From the NCBI GenBank assembly GCA_937902735.1, contig CALELS010000016.1:1-64000 (forward strand): DNA of 64,000 nucleotides, in the 5' to 3' direction. The DNA comes from an uncultured Caryophanales bacterium (GTDB lineage: Bacteria; Bacillota_I; Bacilli_A; RFN20; CAG-826). Shown one piece after another: positions 33,784 to 40,746 of this stretch (positions are counted from its first letter, which is position 1; every line of letters starts with the position of its first letter). The position numbers were made by a program, and so were the translations under genes. Below the pieces are notes generated by a model. The model did no database searches and was not told the DNA's origin. It saw only the letters and a program-made list of their open reading frames with translations.

Positions 33784-34738
33784 ATTAAAAACATACATTG
33801 ACAATTCAAAACTTGCTCCATTTTTATCTAAAAGTTCAATTACAGATATTTCTTATAATGGTGTCTCCTTATTTTATCAAGACAACATCAAGGGTAGAGC
33901 TAAAGCAAATATTGATTTTACCGCAGAAGAAGCAATTGCATTTATTAGACAAATTGCCAACATGGCTGAAAAACAATTTTCATACCAAAATCCAATTCTT
34001 GATATATCCGTGGCAAATTATCGTATTAATGCAGTTCACTCTTCAATAGTTAGATTAGGCGATGAAAAATCAATTTCTTTCTGTATTCGTATTGGCTCAA
34101 TTGAATCAAGAATTCTTCATAATTATTCTTTTATGAATCGAAAAGTTAGATCAATATTAAAAGATTTTCTAAAAAAGAAATATTCGATTGTTATTGCTGG
34201 AGAAACTGGGACAGGAAAAACCGAACTACAAAAGTATTTACTATCTTCATTAGAAGATAACACGAGAATAATCATTATAGATAACATTCAAGAATTGGAT
34301 TCTGTAAGACAAAACGAAGCATTGGATATTACTTCCTGGCAACTTAATCCCAATGTTAGCGAAGGAACATTTGAAAGGTTGATTAGAAACGCTTTAAGAA
34401 GCAATCCAGATTGGCTCGTCATAGCAGAAAGCAGAGGAAAAGAAATGAATGATGTATTAAATAGCGTTCTTACAGGACATCCAATCATTACAACTCTTCA
34501 CGCTTATGACATTAATTCAATTCCTGCAAGAATAACAAGAATGGTAGAAATGTCGGATAGTTCACAAAAATATGATGATATCTATCATGACGTTATGGAA
34601 CATATGAAAGCATATATCTTCTTAAAAAGAGAAGTAAACCATAGAGGAAATATTGTTAGATATATTTCGGAAATCGCAATAAGTGACAGCAAGAAGCTAA
34701 ATATCGTTTACAAAAGAGGTAAATATAATGAAAAGTAG
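33773..34738 (+). CDS. cpaF: CpaF/TadA-type secretion ATPase
   Basis: The 321-residue protein has IVIAGETGTGKTELQ (Walker A, about 140-153), IIIIDNIQELD (Asp box), NALRSNPDWLVIAESRGKEM (Walker B and surrounding, near 213) and GHPIITTLHA (His box): a type II/IV secretion ATPase of the TadA/CpaF group that powers pilus assembly. It is shorter than most CpaF proteins (about 400-450) and lacks the usual long N-terminal region. The start is TTG at 33773, after AAGGAGGG; there is no nearby in-frame ATG. It overlaps the previous gene and the next by 11 nt each. Confidence 0.85.
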   Translation: MNTELKTYIDNSKLAPFLSKSSITDISYNGVSLFYQDNIKGRAKANIDFTAEEAIAFIRQIANMAEKQFSYQNPILDISVANYRINAVHSSIVRLGDEKSISFCIRIGSIESRILHNYSFMNRKVRSILKDFLKKKYSIVIAGETGTGKTELQKYLLSSLEDNTRIIIIDNIQELDSVRQNEALDITSWQLNPNVSEGTFERLIRNALRSNPDWLVIAESRGKEMNDVLNSVLTGHPIITTLHAYDINSIPARITRMVEMSDSSQKYDDIYHDVMEHMKAYIFLKREVNHRGNIVRYISEIAISDSKKLNIVYKRGKYNEK

Positions 34739-35429
34739 TGTTGTTGTTGCATTAATCGTTTCTATTATTATTGGCTTTTCAGCATATCTAGCTACAAATA
34801 ATTATATTGTTGGAATAGCTATAGGACTGATATACCTTCTATATTATTTCATTTTTGCTTTGAAAAAAATTAATGCTTTTTCAAAGAAAAACTATCGCAT
34901 TCACAATTGTTATAAATTTATAAATTCATTTTTAATTACAATGTCTGTTCGCGATTCTTTAGAAGAGGCCTATCGAAGTGGAGTTCAGGGATCTACTGGT
35001 GAACTTAAACATATTGTGAACGATATCGAAAATCTCGATAACAATGAAAGACTTAATTATTTAAGGAAACACTTCAATTTATCGGTCTATAAGATGTTTT
35101 TAAACATTGTTGAACTCTATCTAGACCAAGGAGGTAACATCCTAAAAATGGCAGATTCTTTAATTGCAGAAACCACTAGGATTGAAGATAGTATCAATAA
35201 ATCGAATCATTCAATTAAAAGGAACATTTTTGAATTCATTATTCTCTGGGGCATGTCTTTAGGAATTCTTTTGTTTATGAGATTTGGAATTTCTTCCTTC
35301 TATATGACCATGCTCAAGTCCTATTTATTTCTTGGTTTAGTAGTTTTGTATTTCCTTATAATTCTAGTTTCGATTCATATGGCAATTCTTCGTTCTACTG
35401 AACTTTATATTAAGGAGGATAACCTATGA
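34728..35429 (+). CDS. tadB: TadB-like inner-membrane platform protein
   Basis: The 233-residue protein has N-terminal membrane helices (about 3-22 and 25-45), a cytoplasmic helical domain with SFLITMSVRDSLEEAYRSG and YLDQGGNILKMADSLIAETTRIEDSI, and two C-terminal helices (about 168-190 and 200-222). This is the T2SSF arrangement, in which the platform protein couples the ATPase to pilin extraction. It is shorter than classical TadB. It overlaps cpaF by 11 nt and the TadC-like gene by 4 nt. Confidence 0.75.
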   Translation: MKSSVVVALIVSIIIGFSAYLATNNYIVGIAIGLIYLLYYFIFALKKINAFSKKNYRIHNCYKFINSFLITMSVRDSLEEAYRSGVQGSTGELKHIVNDIENLDNNERLNYLRKHFNLSVYKMFLNIVELYLDQGGNILKMADSLIAETTRIEDSINKSNHSIKRNIFEFIILWGMSLGILLFMRFGISSFYMTMLKSYLFLGLVVLYFLIILVSIHMAILRSTELYIKEDNL

Positions 35430-36091
35430 AATTTAAGAAAAGACTCGAGAATATAGGCCTTAATTACAAAAAAGAGATTGCAATTTATGTCGTTGTAATA
35501 TTGCTTTTGATTACATCTTCTGGATTAGGTTATTTCTTTCTTAGGAGTCTCTATATATTGGTTGCTTCACTAGGTTTTGCTCTTATTTTTACTTTTATCT
35601 ATTTTTCTAGATATTCTTCGATGGAAGAAAAACAAAAGCTAGATAATATAAACGATTTCATTAACGTCTTTACATTCTTTAAAACATACATCAAAAACGA
35701 CTACAACATATATTCGTCGTTAAAAGAGATATCTACCTTTTCAAATCAATTTACATTAGAGAAACTAAACATATTAATTAATGAGATAGATAATGATAAA
35801 ACTGTTGAACCATTTATTAGGTTTGCTAGAAATTATGATTTATTAATCATTGAACAATTAATGATTTCAGTATTTCAAATGGTTGATCAGGGAAACAATT
35901 CTTCATATATCAACCAATTTGATATTTTGTTTTCAAAACTTAAAGACGAGCAATATCAAAAAGATAACGGAAGAAAGGAGAAAAGATTATCTAGTTTAAC
36001 TGTCTTTCCAATGATTGGATCTGGTTATTTAATAATCGTTATCTCTGTTGGTGTTGTTCAAATGATAGGAGAAATGTTAAGTGGGTTATAA
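35426..36091 (+). CDS. tadC: TadC-like inner-membrane platform protein
   Basis: The 221-residue protein has two N-terminal helices (about 18-34 and 38-58), a cytoplasmic helical domain with VFTFFKTYIKNDYNIYSSLKEIS and LMISVFQMVDQGNNSSYINQFD, and a C-terminal helix (about 192-215). It parallels the TadB-like protein one gene upstream and fits the second T2SSF platform subunit of Tad pili. It overlaps its neighbours by 4 and 11 nt. Only one C-terminal helix is clear; a second may be missing. Confidence 0.7.
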   Translation: MKFKKRLENIGLNYKKEIAIYVVVILLLITSSGLGYFFLRSLYILVASLGFALIFTFIYFSRYSSMEEKQKLDNINDFINVFTFFKTYIKNDYNIYSSLKEISTFSNQFTLEKLNILINEIDNDKTVEPFIRFARNYDLLIIEQLMISVFQMVDQGNNSSYINQFDILFSKLKDEQYQKDNGRKEKRLSSLTVFPMIGSGYLIIVISVGVVQMIGEMLSGL

Positions 36092-36422
36092 GTTAGGATT
36101 TCTTTTATCGTTAGTATTCATAGTCCAGCTTTTCATTATCGCTGGAGATATTACTTCAATTCAAATTATCTATACCAATTTGGATGCTGTTTCAGTCACT
36201 GCTGGTTATTCAATCTCTAAATATGGTGAAATAACTCAAAGTGTCGTTCTTCTTGTGGAAAATCAGGCGAACGCCCATATAGAAGCTCTAACATATGAAG
36301 CACCATCATATGGTTCGATATTTGAATACCGTATCTACACAACTTATCAACCAATGATAATTTCATCTGAGCCGATGGAAATATCAATCTCAAGAAGTGT
36401 AGTTATTGGTTATATAGGCTAA
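36081..36422 (+). CDS. Small exported TadE-like protein
   Basis: The 113-residue protein starts at GTG (GGAG 9 nt upstream). It has an N-terminal hydrophobic helix (FLLSLVFIVQLFIIAGDITSIQIIYTNLD, about 6-30) that continues as an amphipathic helix, then a beta-rich part. This is the plan of minor pilins. It lies between the TadC-like and Flp-like genes. The family is not identified. Confidence 0.5.
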   Translation: MGYKLGFLLSLVFIVQLFIIAGDITSIQIIYTNLDAVSVTAGYSISKYGEITQSVVLLVENQANAHIEALTYEAPSYGSIFEYRIYTTYQPMIISSEPMEISISRSVVIGYIG

Positions 36423-36439
36423 TAGAAAGGAGGTAAATT

Positions 36440-36607
36440 ATGTCTGAAATTAAAGGTAGCCTTTTAGGCATCATCTTAACAATCACTATTTTCGGTGTTG
36501 TTATTGGTACTATGGCAGGAATGTTTCAAACTGTCACAGATATCGTCGGCGATCGTATGACATCCGTTGCCGAAGAAAACTATGTTGAAACAAATAACGG
36601 AAACTAA
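36440..36607 (+). CDS. Flp-like major pilin candidate, 55 residues
   Basis: The frame starts MSEIKGSLLGIILTITIFG, with one hydrophobic helix (about 8-30) and a polar helical tail (VTDIVGDRMTSVAEENYVETNNGN). Size, single helix and place at the end of a Tad operon fit a Flp pilin. It has the strongest ribosome site of the locus (AAAGGAGGT, 5 nt spacing), as expected for the most abundant subunit. The class III leader motif G/xxxxE is not evident; Gly6 or Gly10 could be a cut site, but no prepilin peptidase gene is seen nearby. Confidence 0.6.
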   Translation: MSEIKGSLLGIILTITIFGVVIGTMAGMFQTVTDIVGDRMTSVAEENYVETNNGN

Positions 36608-36622
36608 GCAAAGAAGAAGACA

Positions 36623-36682
36623 AAGAAGTGGCTTAATAGCCTCTTCTTGAAAAGTTATTTGAAGAAGCAGCCTTTCAAGAGG
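36623..36682 (+). promoter_or_regulatory. Two competing hairpins after the pilin gene
   Basis: AAGAAG-T-GGCT (36623-36633) pairs with AGCC-T-CTTCTT (36638-36648). The same 3' arm, CCTCTTCTTGAAA (36640-36652), can instead pair with TTTCAAGAGG (36673-36682). No T-tract follows either. It could stabilise the pilin message or control read-through to acpP. Confidence 0.5.
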
Positions 36683-36741
36683 AGTTTATATAGCAAAATA
36701 TTTTAAATGTGATAAGATAATTGAGCGAAAGAGGTAAATAT

Positions 36742-36966
36742 ATGTCATTAGGCGAACAAATCAAAGCTAAATTAGCGGAAGCATGTCATAAAGATTCAAT
36801 CGATCCAAACGCTAACTTTAAAGAACTTGGACTCGATTCATTAGATGTTGTTGAATTACTTCTTCAACTCGAAGAACAATACGATATCCATTTCGATGAT
36901 GTTGATATGTCAGGTATCGTTACTGTTCAAGATTTAATTGATACAATCGAAAAACTTTCAAAATAA
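36742..36966 (+). CDS. acpP: Acyl carrier protein
   Basis: The 74-residue protein has LGLDSLDVVELLLQLEEQYDI with Ser33 as the phosphopantetheine site, and the four-helix acidic composition of AcpP. It carries growing acyl chains in fatty acid synthesis. The ATG at 36742 has GAGGT 7 nt upstream; the frame reaches back to a TTG at 36721 over that site. No other fatty acid genes are nearby. It is followed by tRNA-Asn and tRNA-Glu. The AMP-ligase at 13-15 kb has its own carrier domain, so this ACP is more likely the general one. Confidence 0.88.
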   Translation: MSLGEQIKAKLAEACHKDSIDPNANFKELGLDSLDVVELLLQLEEQYDIHFDDVDMSGIVTVQDLIDTIEKLSK

Positions 36967-37038
36967 AAATTTTGTATTGTTTTTAGATAATCGCTTTGTT
37001 ATTATTTTACTTGCGATTTTATCGCATAGCATAGAAGC

Positions 37039-37114
37039 GCCTACCTAGCTCAGTTGGCAGAGCTATCGGCTGTTAACCGATCGGTCGTGGGTTCGAGCCC
37101 CTCGGTAGGCGCCA
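37039..37114 (+). tRNA. tRNA-Asn (anticodon GTT)
   Basis: Acceptor GCCTACC/GGTAGGC, anticodon loop CTGTTAA, T-loop TTCGAGC, CCA encoded. One T-T mismatch in the T-stem. Confidence 0.93.
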
Positions 37115-37121
37115 CTAAATT

Positions 37122-37198
37122 GGCCCGTTGGAGAAGCGGCTTAACTCATATGCCTTTCACGCATACATTCACGCGTTCGAATCGCGTACGGGTCACCA
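37122..37198 (+). tRNA. tRNA-Glu (anticodon TTC)
   Basis: Acceptor GGCCCGT/ACGGGTC, anticodon loop CTTTCAC, T-arm ACGCG-TTCGAAT-CGCGT, CCA encoded. It marks the left end of the 37-44 kb accessory zone. Confidence 0.95.
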
Positions 37199-37210
37199 AT
37201 GTAGGTTAAT

Positions 37211-37240
37211 AGGATTGATACAAAATATCGGTCCTTTTTT
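37211..37240 (+). terminator. tRNA-Glu terminator, copy 1 of a repeated terminator family
   Basis: AGGATTGATA pairs with TATCGGTCCT through G-T pairs and is followed by TTTTTC. Related copies with GATTGATAC lie at 38429, 41791 and 43638. Confidence 0.75.
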
Positions 37241-37336
37241 CTTGCCTTTGTTGAACAATTATAGTGATATTATATAATTGATTAAATTCTTTGAATTTAT
37301 AATGACATATATACAATAAAATGATATCCTTTTTAT

Positions 37337-37714
37337 ATGCCTAAAAAGAAAAAAGGCGTTAAGCCTAATAAAACTATTGTTGAATTACTAGAAAGTATTA
37401 AAGTGCCTTTTTATGATAAGACACATAATTTATATTTATATTTTAAGGCGCAAGCAAGAAGTAATGAGACTGGTGTAGAGCATGCAGCAAAATCCTATCA
37501 CGGTCTACAGCCATCCGATGTTGAAATGTTCGTAAAAAACATCAGTAAGCCTTTGCTCTTTACAAAAGACAAACGCCATAAGCATGTATTCAACTATTAT
37601 TTAAAAAGGAAAGAGGACAAAAAGAACGCAATTAAGGTTTCTATTTTGATAGATAAAGACAATCCACATAGAGCAGAAATATTAACAATATTTATTACAT
37701 CAAAAATTAAGTAA
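37337..37714 (+). CDS. Small basic protein, possible BECR-fold (RelE/barnase-like) nuclease
   Basis: The 125-residue protein starts with KKKKGVKPNKT and has GVEHAAKSYHGLQPSDVEMFVKNI (about 48-70) and a C-terminal strand pair, AIKVSILIDKDNPHRAEILTIFIT. A His after an initial helix, a downstream basic hairpin (FTKDKRHKHVFNYYLKRK) and a final beta-strand with Thr recall BECR-fold toxin nucleases. I cannot prove the family. It is followed 20 nt later by the promoter of a structured RNA (37745-37862), an arrangement that suggests an RNA-controlled toxin. A TACAAT box lies about 25 nt upstream of the ATG. Confidence 0.4.
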   Translation: MPKKKKGVKPNKTIVELLESIKVPFYDKTHNLYLYFKAQARSNETGVEHAAKSYHGLQPSDVEMFVKNISKPLLFTKDKRHKHVFNYYLKRKEDKKNAIKVSILIDKDNPHRAEILTIFITSKIK

Positions 37715-37730
37715 CACATTCGTTTAGATG

Positions 37731-37739
37731 TGCTATAAT
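37731..37739 (+). promoter_or_regulatory. Extended -10 promoter of the structured RNA
   Basis: TGCTATAAT (TGnTATAAT); transcription would start at about 37745, the first base of the RNA closing stem. Confidence 0.65.
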
Positions 37740-37744
37740 ACAAA

Positions 37745-37862
37745 TGTCAAAGGTGGAAAGTCGGTGTTCGACCACGGCGCATTCCTTGTGGATGGAGTCA
37801 GCGATTCAGGATTCACCGCCCTGTTTGATACAAACGTCTCATATGAGATGTTTTTATTTTTT
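37745..37862 (+). ncRNA. Structured RNA of unknown class with its own terminator
   Basis: A GC-richer stretch in an AT-rich setting folds by eye into a closed structure. P1 TGTCAAA (37745-37751)/TTTGATA (37824-37830); P2 GTCG/CGAC (37760/37769) extended by GTG/CAC; P3 GGCG (37776)/CGCC (37817); P4 ATTCCT/AGGATT (37781/37808); P5 GAGTC/GATTC (37795/37803). The palindrome TCTCATATGAGA and a T-tract follow at 37837-37862. It does not match any riboswitch, SRP, 6S or tmRNA pattern I know. It could be an antitoxin RNA for the gene upstream or a leader regulating the GNAT gene downstream. Confidence 0.6.
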
Positions 37863-38361
37863 GATATAGAAAAGAAAATACATTTAGAGAAAATCCTTTG
37901 GGATGAATGCGATAAAATTACAAAATAAAAGTTAACAAAGATCAGGAAACTTTTGTTGCTCCAAATGCTGATAGCTTGATTGATGCATATTTTGCTATTA
38001 CTGAAGAGGGGATGAAGGTGTATCCCTTTGGCATTTATTATGGTAAGAAAGAAGTGGGATTCATTATGATTACTTTTGATTGCCCGTGGGCTACAAAATA
38101 TTATTGGCTTCCAGAAAAGTTTTATTATATTTGGCGTTTCATGATGATAAGAAATACCAAGGTCAAGGATTCGGAAAAGAAGCATTAAGGCTTGCTATTG
38201 AATTTATTAAAACATTCACAGCAGGAAAATCAGAAGCTTGCTGGTTGAGCTATGAACCAGAGAATGAAGGCGCAAGAAGCCTTTATTTGAAAGCTGGATT
38301 TGTTGAAAGATTGGATCTCCACAAAGAAGATATGGAGATACCTGCTGTTCTAAAACTTTAG
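37848..38361 (+). pseudogene. GNAT N-acetyltransferase broken by two frameshifts
   Basis: Joining three frames gives a GNAT protein of normal length (about 170 residues). IEKKIHLEKILWDECDKITK ends at the TAA at 37926. KVNKDQETFVAPNADSLIDAYFA to YYIWRFM follows in the next frame (37931-38142), and DKKYQGQGFGKEALRLAIEF to PAVLKL in the third (38145-38361). QGQGFGKEAL is the acetyl-CoA-binding loop. The sequence resembles spermidine/spermine-type GNATs. Both shifts are in the same direction, the first in an A-run and the second at ATGATGATAAG. Loss in the genome is likely; sequencing error is possible. Confidence 0.75.
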
Positions 38362-38428
38362 CGTTCGGTGGATATATTCAAGTGTTCGATTCTATCAAAA
38401 CTGTCCATTTTGGCCAACTTAGTTAAAT
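38361..38428. repeat. Decayed tRNA-like 3' end before terminator copy 2
   Basis: ATATATTCAAGTGTTCGATT and the bases after it align with the tRNA-Glu segment beginning ATACATTCACGCGTTCGAAT (18 of 26 positions by eye) and include a T-loop-like GTTCGATTC. It is followed, as in tRNA-Glu, by a GTTAAAT...GATTGATAC terminator. The same layout, more decayed, recurs at 41725. Confidence 0.5.
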
Positions 38429-38458
38429 CTGATTGATACGATTTGTCAGTCCTTTTTT
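38429..38458 (+). terminator. Terminator copy 2
   Basis: GATTGAT (38431-38437) and GTCAGTC (38445-38451) pair with G-T wobbles; followed by CTTTTTTA. Confidence 0.75.
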
Positions 38459-38467
38459 ATTTTGTGC

Positions 38468-38498
38468 TTGACCTAGAGTTAACTCTAACTTTTACTAT
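38468..38498 (+). promoter_or_regulatory. MerR-type promoter with 19-bp spacer and central palindrome
   Basis: TTGACC (38468-38473) and TACTAT (38493-38498) are 19 bp apart, too long for normal activity and typical of MerR-activated promoters. TAGAGTTAACTCTA, a perfect 14-bp palindrome, sits between the boxes at 38474-38487. The downstream gene encodes a MerR protein. Confidence 0.88.
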
Positions 38499-38518
38499 AT
38501 ATTTGTGAGGTGATAAAG

Positions 38519-38956
38519 ATGAGTTATTCCATATCAGAAGTAGCTAAGATGCTTAACGTCTCTACATACACAATAAGATATTACGATAAAGAAGGATTAT
38601 TTCCTTTGGTTAAAAGAGTAAATGGAATACGTGTTTTTGAAGACAAAGATTTTCCTTGGCTAAGAATGTTGAATTGCTTAAAGAATCTAAACATGCCAAT
38701 AAAGAAAATCAAAGAATATGTCGATTTAGCGTTAAAAGGCGATGAAACATTAAAAGAAAGATATCAATTGATTTTAGAGCAAGAAGAAAACATTCAAAAG
38801 CAAATTAAAGAACTTAAATATTACAAAAAACAAATAGATTTTAAAAAAGCCTACTATGAAAAGGCTATTGAAGCGGGAACAGAAGAAGTTGTGAAAGATT
38901 GGCCAAATCCAGAAGCCACTTTAGATGTCGATAAATTGCCAAATAAAGGAGAATAA
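38519..38956 (+). CDS. MerR-family regulator
   Basis: The 145-residue protein begins MSYSISEVAKMLNVSTYTIRYYDKEGLFP, the MerR winged-helix signature, then VNGIRVFEDKDFPWLRMLNCLKNLNMPIKKIKEYVDLA and a long dimerisation helix with YQLILEQEENIQKQIKELKYYKKQIDFK. It matches the subgroup that controls aldehyde/quinone or redox-stress genes, with no metal-binding Cys cluster. The ATG at 38519 has GAGGTG 7 nt upstream. It would bind the palindrome in its own promoter and activate the five-gene operon that follows (monooxygenase-like, flavodoxin lipoprotein, flavodoxin reductase, hydrolase). Confidence 0.88.
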   Translation: MSYSISEVAKMLNVSTYTIRYYDKEGLFPLVKRVNGIRVFEDKDFPWLRMLNCLKNLNMPIKKIKEYVDLALKGDETLKERYQLILEQEENIQKQIKELKYYKKQIDFKKAYYEKAIEAGTEEVVKDWPNPEATLDVDKLPNKGE

Positions 38957-38957
38957 T

Positions 38958-39278
38958 ATGCTAACGATATTAATCCGTTATAAAGGCACAAATGGTTCCG
39001 CTAGAAAATTTGTTAATGAAATGATTTCAAGTGGAATAGTGGAACAAATTAGAAAAGAACAAGGCAATCTTCGCTACGAATATTTTTTCTCTCAAAATGA
39101 TGATGAAACAGTTCTTCTTGTGGATTCTTGGATTAATCAAGAAGCACTTGATGAGCACCACAAACTTCCACTAATGAATAAAATTAAACAATTAAGAGAA
39201 AAATATGATCTCCACATGGAGGTAGAAAAATACACTCCATTAGTCGATTACAAAGATGAAAAATACATTAGGAGATAA
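38958..39278 (+). CDS. ABM-domain protein (antibiotic-biosynthesis-monooxygenase-like, YgiN type)
   Basis: From the ATG at 38958 (AAGGAGAA 5 nt upstream) the protein has 106 residues: MLTILIRYKGTNGSARKFVNEM, then RKEQGNLRYEYFFSQNDDETVLLVDSWINQEALDEHHKLPLM. The ferredoxin-like ABM fold with an EQGNLRYEY strand and a W...LDEHH helix is clear. YgiN-type members oxidise quinols; others degrade haem. In this MerR operon with flavoproteins, a quinone or redox-stress role is likely. It starts 1 nt after the regulator. Confidence 0.8.
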   Translation: MLTILIRYKGTNGSARKFVNEMISSGIVEQIRKEQGNLRYEYFFSQNDDETVLLVDSWINQEALDEHHKLPLMNKIKQLREKYDLHMEVEKYTPLVDYKDEKYIRR

Positions 39279-39280
39279 AA

Positions 39281-40213
39281 ATGAAGAAATTATTAAGTTT
39301 TATTTTACCAATGTTAATTTTATCCAGTTGTATCACCAATAATAGCCAAAGTGATAATCACACTAGTAGAACTAGTAACCAAAATGTCTTAGTGGCCTAT
39401 TTCTCCGTGACTAATAACACAAAAAAGCTCGCTAATTACGCACAAGAATATTTGAATAGCGATATTTTTGAAATAGTACCAACTCAAGAATATACAAGCG
39501 CTGACATCGATTATAATTCCGATTGTAGGGCTAATAGAGAACAAAATGATGATAATGCTAGACCAGAAATCAAATATACAATTGAGGATATTTCACAATA
39601 CGACACCATTGTCTTAGGCTATCCAATTTGGTGGAGTCAAGCTCCTAAAATTATGTATACATTTATCGAATCATATGATTTATCAAATAAAACAATTCTT
39701 CCATTTTGCACTTCAGGAAGTTCACCTATTGGTAGTAGTGCTACTAACTTAGCTAAAAGCGCTCCTAACGCTAAATGGTTAGAAGGAAAGCGTTTCTCTT
39801 TTAGTGCCGATAAAGAAGAAATAGGTAGTTGGTTAGATCAAAATCTACAAAAGGAAAAAGACGTGAAAAATATGAAATTATTAATTGATGATAAAGAATT
39901 AAATGTCACCTGGGAAGATAACGATTCAGTCAAATCATTAAACCAAATATTGCCATTAACAATTCCTATGCATGAATATGGTGGCTTTGAACAAACCGGC
40001 TCTATTGGTCAAAGTATTGTTAGAAACGATTCGCAAATCAATGTAGTGCCTGGAGATATCGTTTTATATAACGGTAACGCTATTTCAGTTTTTTATAATA
40101 ATAGCTCCTGGTCATATACTAGACTAGGACACATTAATATAGATAATAGTGAACTAAATGTTTTACTAAATAAACCATCTATTACGTTTGTAATAAAAGG
40201 AGAAGAAAAATGA
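39281..40213 (+). CDS. Flavodoxin lipoprotein with C-terminal cyclophilin-like domain
   Basis: The 310-residue protein has a lipoprotein signal ending LSSC (Cys17). A flavodoxin fold follows: VLVAYFSVTNNTKKLANYAQ phosphate loop, YDTIVLGYPIWWSQAPKIM and LPFCTSGSSPIG. The last third (about 197-308), MKLLIDDKELNVTWEDNDSVKSL to VVPGDIVLYNG and RLGHI, is a cyclophilin-like (DUF369-type) domain. This flavodoxin-cyclophilin fusion is found in Bacillota redox operons. It would act at the outer face of the membrane. It overlaps the next gene by 4 nt. Confidence 0.82.
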   Translation: MKKLLSFILPMLILSSCITNNSQSDNHTSRTSNQNVLVAYFSVTNNTKKLANYAQEYLNSDIFEIVPTQEYTSADIDYNSDCRANREQNDDNARPEIKYTIEDISQYDTIVLGYPIWWSQAPKIMYTFIESYDLSNKTILPFCTSGSSPIGSSATNLAKSAPNAKWLEGKRFSFSADKEEIGSWLDQNLQKEKDVKNMKLLIDDKELNVTWEDNDSVKSLNQILPLTIPMHEYGGFEQTGSIGQSIVRNDSQINVVPGDIVLYNGNAISVFYNNSSWSYTRLGHINIDNSELNVLLNKPSITFVIKGEEK

Positions 40214-40746
40214 AAAAGGTATTAATTATTTCTACAAGCATTAGAAATGGAAGCAATTCTGAAATGTTGGCCCATGAATTTGAAAAAGGGGCAAAAGAAG
40301 CAGGACACGATGTTGAATTTATCTCTTTAAAGGATAAAAACATCGCTTTCTGCCGTGGCTGTTTAGCGTGTCAAAAATTTCACAAATGCGTGATCAATGA
40401 TGACGCGATTGAAATTGCGGATAAGATGTGTGAGAGTGAAGTAATCGTTTGGGTGTCACCAATCTATTATTATGAAATGTCTGGTCAAATGAAAACCTTG
40501 ATAGATAGATGTAATTCCTTATATTCAAGGGATTATAAATTTAAAGACATTTATTTCTTAACTGTTGCCGCGGAAGATGAACAATATGTTCCTGAGAAGG
40601 CCATAAATGGCTTACAAGGCTGGATTGATTGCTTTGAAGGTGTGGAACTCAAAGACACATTGTTTGTTGGCGGAATGAACGGGCCTAACGAAATTAAAAA
40701 TAGTGAAAAATTAAAACAAGCATATGAAATGGGGAGGAATATCTAA
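40210..40746 (+). CDS. Flavodoxin-family NAD(P)H-dependent oxidoreductase
   Basis: The 178-residue protein has VLIISTSIRNGSNSEMLAHEFEKGA (FMN phosphate loop), AFCRGCLACQKFHKCVINDD and VIVWVSPIYYYEMSGQMKTLIDRCNSLY. This is an iron-sulfur flavoprotein/NADPH-dependent FMN reductase-like fold. The CRGCLACQKFHKC cluster has Cys spaced as in the family but may not hold a cluster. It starts 4 nt inside the previous gene and ends on the A of the next ATG. It may reduce quinones or nitro compounds for the operon. Confidence 0.83.
   Translation: MKKVLIISTSIRNGSNSEMLAHEFEKGAKEAGHDVEFISLKDKNIAFCRGCLACQKFHKCVINDDAIEIADKMCESEVIVWVSPIYYYEMSGQMKTLIDRCNSLYSRDYKFKDIYFLTVAAEDEQYVPEKAINGLQGWIDCFEGVELKDTLFVGGMNGPNEIKNSEKLKQAYEMGRNI

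Noticed and set aside
37745..37862. Structured RNA as 6S, SRP, tmRNA or a known riboswitch
   Set aside because: None of the conserved cores I know (GGAAGGAAGC-type SRP loop, tmRNA tRNA-like ends, THF, fluoride, ZTP or SAM signatures) is present.
37733..38185. 150-codon minus-strand frame across the structured RNA and GNAT remnant
   Set aside because: Antisense shadow; the plus strand carries clear GNAT sequence.
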